From contig OX388345.1 in the NCBI GenBank assembly GCA_947579665.1, positions 61,309,454-61,373,453 on the forward strand: DNA of 64,000 bases. Reading direction: 5' to 3'. A model generated the notes under the pieces. It was not told the origin of the DNA, ran no database searches, and worked only from the letters and a program-made list of their open reading frames with translations. This DNA is from Sympetrum striolatum (lineage: Eukaryota; Arthropoda; Insecta; Odonata; Libellulidae). The translations under genes and the position numbers were made by a program. Below are positions 59,330-64,000 of this stretch, piece after piece. Numbering within the stretch: the stretch's first letter is position 1; each line of letters opens with the position of its first letter.

Positions 59330-62300
59330 GATATGAAACGGAGCTTTAAGAAGAGAGAGAAACTCAACAGATACCGCCCTCGAGAATCTTTTTTCGCGCA
59401 TGAAATAAGATTGGACTGCCCGAAATTTTCCACAGAACCTTCGCATAATATAGTACTTAACCTATTTATTTTCTTGATTTTTTTGGTTCTAATAAGACTC
59501 CTGAGTGTAAAGAAAGTTTTGTGAACGAATAATATGACGCAAACAGCAGTGGAATGAGATAAAACGAACAGATTCGTACGGAATCGCAATCCATATAATC
59601 AGGTTCGACGGTAAATGAGTGGCCATTCACGGTGATACGTCAGACGATATTTTAAAAGGTATGATCACCCAAGCAAACTATGCTTATTGTGAAATAAAAT
59701 CTTACACATTTTTTATCTGTTTAACTACATATAATTTCTTAGACTTGTGTTTCTTAAGAGTCCATGATTTCATGATTCAACTAAGTGACATGTTCACATA
59801 CAGGCGCACTTTTCCAAACATTGAGCTACTTATAAGGCAGAACATTTTTGAGCCACCAAGTACGGCTTTAATTCATTTAAAGAACTGAATGAAGAATTGA
59901 AAATTAATAACTATACATATATACTAAAAACAATTGCTCGAGATGTTTTATAAAATATACGTCAAATCATGAAATTTGACAAAAAGTATCATATTATGAT
60001 GTAATTCATTATTGATTGACTCACATAGATTCTTGGTATAAATTTGTTATTATATACTGGGTTGGTTACAATATTTTATTCCAATTAAGAATTTGTTTAT
60101 AGGACAATAGAAGTTTTTCTTCAGTTCAACGAGAATTTTTTATAAAATCTTCTGTGGCATCATTTTAGCCCTCTAGCCAGGGAAATATAAAGGGAACGCT
60201 GAGAACTGATTTAGGTGAAAATTAAAGAGGATGTTGAACTGAATGAAAACCGGTGAAATTAGGACAGGAAAAGAATAAAAGATGTCAAAGTACCCGCATT
60301 CATGCCCCTATATTTACGAACTGATGAAGTTACTATTTCTGTACGACAAGTGAATGTTTGCTTCCTTCTTATCCCAATGAATCACTGAGTTTAAACCCGT
60401 TTTTATCTACCGAGACATCTAAATACACGGTTGAAACTTCTTTGTTTTCGAAAATTATAATTTCATTCGAATATTTGGATCAGAGTAAGGTCCAACGTCT
60501 TAAAATACGAATTCTATCTGAATCTTTCCCGCAGAGAATGTTGATCTGTAAATATGCTCATATTACTAAATTCGATGTCATTAATCATTTAATTTTTAAA
60601 CATTAATCTGCGGAAAGGCGAAACAAAATTTTACTATATTAAAGCAAACTTTATAAGATTACGTCAATGGTGATGTAGTAACTCAATTTTAAACATCATT
60701 GTTGAATACCACCAAATTTAGCGTGAACTGATTTATTTTAGAGACGGTTACTAAGAAGATTAAGCCAATTTATCTCCATATTTTGTAAGTATGATACCGC
60801 TTATATTTTTAATTATTCACCCTCAATGCCATTCGAAAGATAAATCGAAATTTTATAGTTATTTTAAAGGAAGAATCATACGATTTTTCCTTTGCAACAA
60901 GTTCAATCGACCAAGAAAGATACTATTAGTAACCTTACTCCCGACATGAACACAGCAGAGCTGGTTTTTAAAGATAAATACCTACAAAGCAATGTAAAAA
61001 ATGTTATCTGAAACTTTTTCCTCATTCTAAAGATAACCCCTCTATCTCTTCAAAATTGATTAACTTAGATACCGATTCATTATTTTTTATTATTATTTAA
61101 CTTCAATATTAACTCAATATTCATTCCCAAGCAATTTTACGGGTGAATGAATTCATATTTGCTTGGATTAGTATTTCCATACACTCTACACTCTCTTAAT
61201 CTTTCGTCCATTTCTAATAGCCACGCTTGTATTCATTAATAGCGTCTTGGAGGAGTATAACAGTTACTCTCAGATTGCCAAGAATTTCGAATTTTCTTCT
61301 ATTATTTGTAAGGCTTATATCTATGATGAATTGAGTCTTTCTAGATTGTTCTACTGGTTTTAGTGGAATACTGTTTCGATCTAGGATTAACAACCTAATA
61401 TCTAGAAAAACTTCTCAATGTTTGAAGCTGTTTATTGTTGTACAATCGGTAACTCATCATCGTTGAAACAAATTAAAATGCCTCGAAAAATTGACCAAAA
61501 TGTAAAACAGAAGGCTCCCTTACTTTCACATGATAGTTTTTATTAGTTAATTTCATGGATTTCATGGTCTACAAAGTTGTCTGTCGATGTACATATTTCT
61601 ATGAAAACAAAAATATTTCCAGAGAAAATATAAAATCTCTTATCGATATCTGAGAGAACCTTAAACTAAACTTCCGTCTCTTTTATTTGAGCTTGATGCA
61701 ATACTTCAAATGGTTAAGGCGATGGAATGTATTTCAAGGTAATGAATATGAGTATGTCCAAGAAATTATTTGTAATTCCGAGACAGTCTGAAGCACAAAT
61801 ACATGTTAAACGGCTCACCAATTAATTCGATTATAAAATGCATTTGTGCTCATAGACCAAAGTGAAATGTAGACAAAACAAGTCTTGCAGAAGTAGTCCA
61901 ATAAGTATCAGCGAGACATTAAAATTTTTATAAGATTTCTTCACAGATTACATGTTGTACGGTGTTGACGTTAACTACGAAAGAAAACTATGCAAAGAAA
62001 TGTCATGTTTAGGTGTCCGAGATGATAACTATTTCATCTCAAAGATGTTCAATACTACTATTGAAGTGGTAGATACTTCTTTCAAATATTCCTTCCCCCT
62101 TCAAACTTCTTGGAATATTTTTACGCAACATCAAGATGTTGACTAGTCACCCCGTTTTATTTTTTTGTATAATGAAGACTTAAATATTACAACCTTGGCC
62201 ACGAAAAATCAGGTACGTTGTCAGCAAGGGACAATAGATGTTGCTTAATTTCGTTCTGAATCATACTGCTCGAAGCAGTGTTGATGTGAGCATTTATTTT

Positions 62301-63055
62301 CCACGCGTTCATGTACGTTTTATTCCATGGAAGTGTGTGATCTGTGTATGACTGTGTCATATTATTATAATCATTTTGTATAGCATGAAAGTTCGTGAAA
62401 AATTTTATTTTGAAATAAATGTGTATTTTCCGTAATCTACCGGTGTCTGATAGATTTCTACAAACCCTCCATTATTATCAATGGCTCCGCAATCCACCGA
62501 TTCCCGTTTTAATGGAATAAAATTCCTACGCTCCCGTGCATTTTTGTGACTATCGGGAGCTTTGATGAAATTAAAGACGATCGACATAGCCGTTGAATGG
62601 GACCAATCAATATTTCACTCGGTCTGTGATCAGAATTTGAAAATCTACCTTTCCCTGTTGCGCCGCGTTTAAATTTAATGCAAATCTTCCTTTCTCTCCA
62701 ACTTTTCGGGTACGATGAGCATATAATAAAAATTTTATAAAACTGAAAAGTTAGTCGAGCCATTTGTTAAAAGGATGTACGGAAATGCAGAGCCATTTGT
62801 AGCTCATTTATTTGCCGCAGTTCGCGCGAAATTCACAGAATGAGTGCGACAAGTGTCTCTCGTTTCAAATAAAATTGTAAAAACATTTTAAATTCACATC
62901 CACATTTTACTCTGCAATTGTTTCAGAGTTCATCCACACATTTATACTTGCCTAACAATTAGAAGTTAAATGAAGGATGGGACTTAATAATCACAAATTT
63001 TTACCTAATAAAGTCCTCTGTATCAAATAATTCACTTATATTAATACCAATAACG
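59330..63055. other. 3' flank of putative GPCR gene and AT-rich DNA
   Basis: This would contain the 3' untranslated region. The first canonical AATAAA after the stop is at 59693-59698; a variant AATAAG lies near 59405. Beyond this, no gene or complete transposon is supported. Frames at 60358-60606 and 62405-62763 show no recognisable motifs. Confidence 0.4.
59693..59698 (+). terminator. Candidate polyadenylation signal
   Basis: AATAAA about 365 bases after the putative GPCR stop codon. Such hexamers are frequent by chance in AT-rich DNA, so support is weak. Confidence 0.22.
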
Positions 63056-63335
63056 TATTTACTTTATTTAGGGCAAGAATGATACTATAAAGTTTCTTCT
63101 TGCATCTAACCTTTCGTCATATAAATTTAAGAAAAGAGATAGCTTAAAAAAACAGCATAACATAAAACAAGACTTCTTTGTGATTTTAAAAACCTAAGTA
63201 AAGAGCTTAGGAAAAATATTCCACTGCAGGTCAATACCCTCAAGAAGAGGGGTGTATAAAACCTGCGAAACCTACAGATAGAACACTAAATTAAGTGATG
63301 AAATGAGATTGAATTAAAGATAAAAACAATAAGAA
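63056..63335 (-). repeat. Dispersed repeat C, copy 3
   Basis: This has the same motif order as copy 2 (TTTATTTAGGGC, CTAACC, TCGTCAT, TAAAGAGCTTAGGAAAA, CACTGCAGG, CCCTCAAGAAGAGGGGTGT, ACCTGCGAAAC), with more base changes. The matching CCCTC..GAGGGG hairpin is at about 63237-63257. It has no coding region. Confidence 0.65.
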
Positions 63336-64000
63336 AAAGCAATGATATATCATACAAAAACAAAAGAAAGAGAAATAACAAATAGTTACATTAAAGAATT
63401 TTCAAACAGTATTTAGTTCAGAGACAAATTCTTGCCTTACAGACTCATTAACAAGGGATCTCTTTTATTATTTCTGATATTTGAATTGCTAAATTAAATA
63501 AAATCATGGAACGATTTGTAAGGAAAAAAGTGTGATTCATGCATTCCAAACAATTATTAGCATACCAAAAGTGTAAAAATCACAGAGAAATACTCCGGTT
63601 TCCTCAACTAAAAAATTCTTTTGATTCTCAATAAATATTTTATTAATTTCAATGACAAAGTTACACGTGGACGTCTTGAAATAGCTCTACGATAACAAAC
63701 ATACGAATCAACGACAAAACACACATGAGAATGAAAGTTTTACCAAGAAATTCAATCTCTTCCTCATCTGCAACTCATTGTCGTGTTCTTTGAATCCACT
63801 CACAAAATTCCCTTTATTCCAACCAGTCAAAAATTTGGACGAATTACATCTTCCTATACAAAAATGCCTGAAAATAAGGACCAGGAGAAGAATGGGAATT
63901 TAACAGAAGGACGTTAATGAAAAATAAATGGAAAATTAGCCGAGGCGTGAAAAGAAAAACTAATCTGGAGTAAGAGAGACGTCACGTGATTTATTTATTC
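63336..64000. other. AT-rich non-coding end of window
   Basis: No open frame, RNA gene or transposon end could be supported here. Confidence 0.5.

Noticed and set aside
59050..59349. 99-codon frame overlapping the GPCR tail exon in another phase
   Set aside because: It is Gln/Arg-rich without family resemblance. The phase that splices from the receptor exon gives a more credible tail. Kept only as an alternative.

Overview
The window is AT-rich eukaryotic nuclear DNA, almost certainly from an arthropod and probably an insect. The evidence is a class B (secretin-family) neuropeptide GPCR exon, very long introns, and a mixture of Transib, hAT, mariner and Tc1/mariner-type transposons typical of arthropod genomes. 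I see no prokaryotic features such as operons, ribosome binding sites or CRISPR. Most of the sequence is intergenic or intronic, and nearly all open frames are short chance frames.

Host gene: two plus-strand exons fit together. Exon 41688-41848 encodes the end of transmembrane helix 7 and helix 8 of a class B GPCR, most like the CRF/diuretic-hormone-44 receptor group. A GC-richer exon at 59116-59329 has a matching splice phase and reads as the cytoplasmic tail with a stop. If they belong together, about 17.3 kb of the right half of the window is one intron. No upstream exons could be found.

Mobile DNA, left to right: SINE/tRNA-like relics (5.7 kb, 18.06 kb, 42.8 kb); two clusters of a composite repeat built from ~316 bp hairpin-bearing units and (CA)n tracts (15.17-17.99 kb and 29.87-31.64 kb); three copies of an unnamed dispersed repeat that looks like the 3' end of a minus-strand retroposon (18.97, 29.58, 63.06 kb); a 3.5 kb hAT-type element with CGG-repeat termini and a perfect 8-bp target duplication (33355-36891), carrying a dead mariner (33587-34876) and a tiny retroposon with its own 13-bp duplication; a Tc1/mariner (IS630) remnant (37361-37979); a Tigger/pogo-like MITE (38171-38817); and a 4155 bp Transib-type element (43442-47596).

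The most interesting object is the Transib-type element, the family related to the RAG1 V(D)J recombinase. It has 948-bp, nearly identical inverted arms, a perfect 5-bp CAGCG target duplication, and ends that read CACTGTG and CACAGTG, the latter being the V(D)J heptamer. Inside is a spliced, RAG1-like transposase gene with its N-terminal and C-terminal parts but apparently without the catalytic middle. It lies in the putative GPCR intron. The fold-back architecture and young appearance suggest a non-autonomous Transib family.
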